A DNA stretch of 6,043 nucleotides from Crocinitomicaceae bacterium. GTDB lineage: Bacteria > Bacteroidota > Bacteroidia > Flavobacteriales_G > Salibacteraceae. The notes under the pieces are model-generated. The model searched no databases and was not told the DNA's origin. It worked only from the letters and a program-made list of their open reading frames with translations. Positions 5,834 through 6,043 of the stretch are shown piece after piece; position 1 is the first letter of the stretch, and the number at the start of each line of letters is the position of its first letter. Position numbers and translations under genes: made by a program. The DNA is taken from positions 1 through 6,043 of the forward strand of contig JAAZVO010000169.1 in NCBI GenBank assembly GCA_018623405.1. Reading direction: 5' to 3'.

Positions 5834-6043
5834 TTGAAAAAGATAAACTTAGTGCTTGGCGGAGGTGGCGCAAGAGGGTTTTGCCATTTAGGAGTAATGA
5901 AGGCGCTCGAAGAAAAAGGATTTACCATAAATGCCATATCAGGTGTTAGCGCAGGAGCCATTGCCGGAGCTTTTTATTGTGCAGGAGTTTCGCCCAATGA
6001 AACATTAGATATTTTAAAAGAAAAAAGATTTTTTGATTTTTCT
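5834..6043 (+). CDS. Patatin-like phospholipase, N-terminal fragment (cut by window edge)
   Basis: The first 70 codons of a patatin-fold serine acyl hydrolase (NTE/RssA-like) that would cleave acyl esters of phospholipids or other lipids. The oxyanion-hole glycine motif GGGGARG lies at 9-15. The nucleophile elbow GVSAG lies at 37-41, with S39 as predicted catalytic serine. The aspartate of the dyad lies beyond the window. No signal peptide is seen, since the conserved core begins immediately. The frame has a stop at 5816-5818 and no ATG before the GGGG motif, so TTG at 5834 is the best start (MKKINLVLGG). ATT or ATC just upstream are less likely alternatives. It is divergent from the ALDH7 operon, with 85 bp between starts, and no functional link is evident. 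Confidence 0.88.
   Translation, partial: MKKINLVLGGGGARGFCHLGVMKALEEKGFTINAISGVSAGAIAGAFYCAGVSPNETLDILKEKRFFDFS

Noticed and set aside
5743..5949. Plus-strand open frame of 68 codons across the divergent promoter and the patatin start.
   Set aside because: It overlaps the conserved patatin glycine motif in another frame and its translation (Arg- and Lys-rich) resembles no protein; a frame shadow.

Overview
The window reads as chromosomal DNA of a member of the Bacteroidota, probably Flavobacteriia-like. This rests on AT-rich coding sequence with A/T-ending codons, no clear Shine-Dalgarno sequences before the starts, a perfect TAnnTTTG-type -7 box, and an intergenic imperfect inverted repeat of the kind scattered through Bacteroidota genomes. 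It is an inference from composition and protein style; no rRNA or marker gene is present. I see no integrase, transposase, CRISPR array, tRNA or defence gene. Most of the window is ordinary housekeeping and metabolic sequence.

Layout: (1) 31-2193, minus: RNase R, complete. (2) 2194-2266: a 73-bp divergent intergenic region with a perfect 8-bp inverted repeat and a 12-bp palindrome. (3) 2267-2800, plus: non-heme ferritin with an intact ferroxidase centre. (4) 2801-2916: a convergent gap holding a long imperfect inverted repeat with a strong hairpin. The repeat runs into the 3' end of the next gene. (5) 5748-2892, minus, a compact three-gene operon: an ALDH7/antiquitin-family semialdehyde dehydrogenase (4201-5748), an unrecognised acidic 105-aa protein (3872-4189), and a PLP-dependent threonine/serine dehydratase-family enzyme (2892-3872). 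The last two genes share one base (TAATG). (6) 5749-5833: a divergent promoter region. (7) 5834 to the right edge, plus: the first 70 codons of a patatin-like phospholipase, apparently starting at TTG.

Functionally, the operon joins a probable lysine-catabolic aldehyde dehydrogenase to an amino-acid ammonia-lyase, which suggests amino-acid degradation. The small protein between them has no evident function and may be cotranslated with the dehydratase. RNase R (RNA turnover) and ferritin (iron storage) are divergent neighbours whose expression could be linked through the shared intergenic palindromes.

The points most worth checking are the last ten residues of the dehydratase, which appear to be encoded by the intergenic repeat after loss of an original stop codon; the paired palindromes between rnr and ferritin; and the small protein locked into the catabolic operon.
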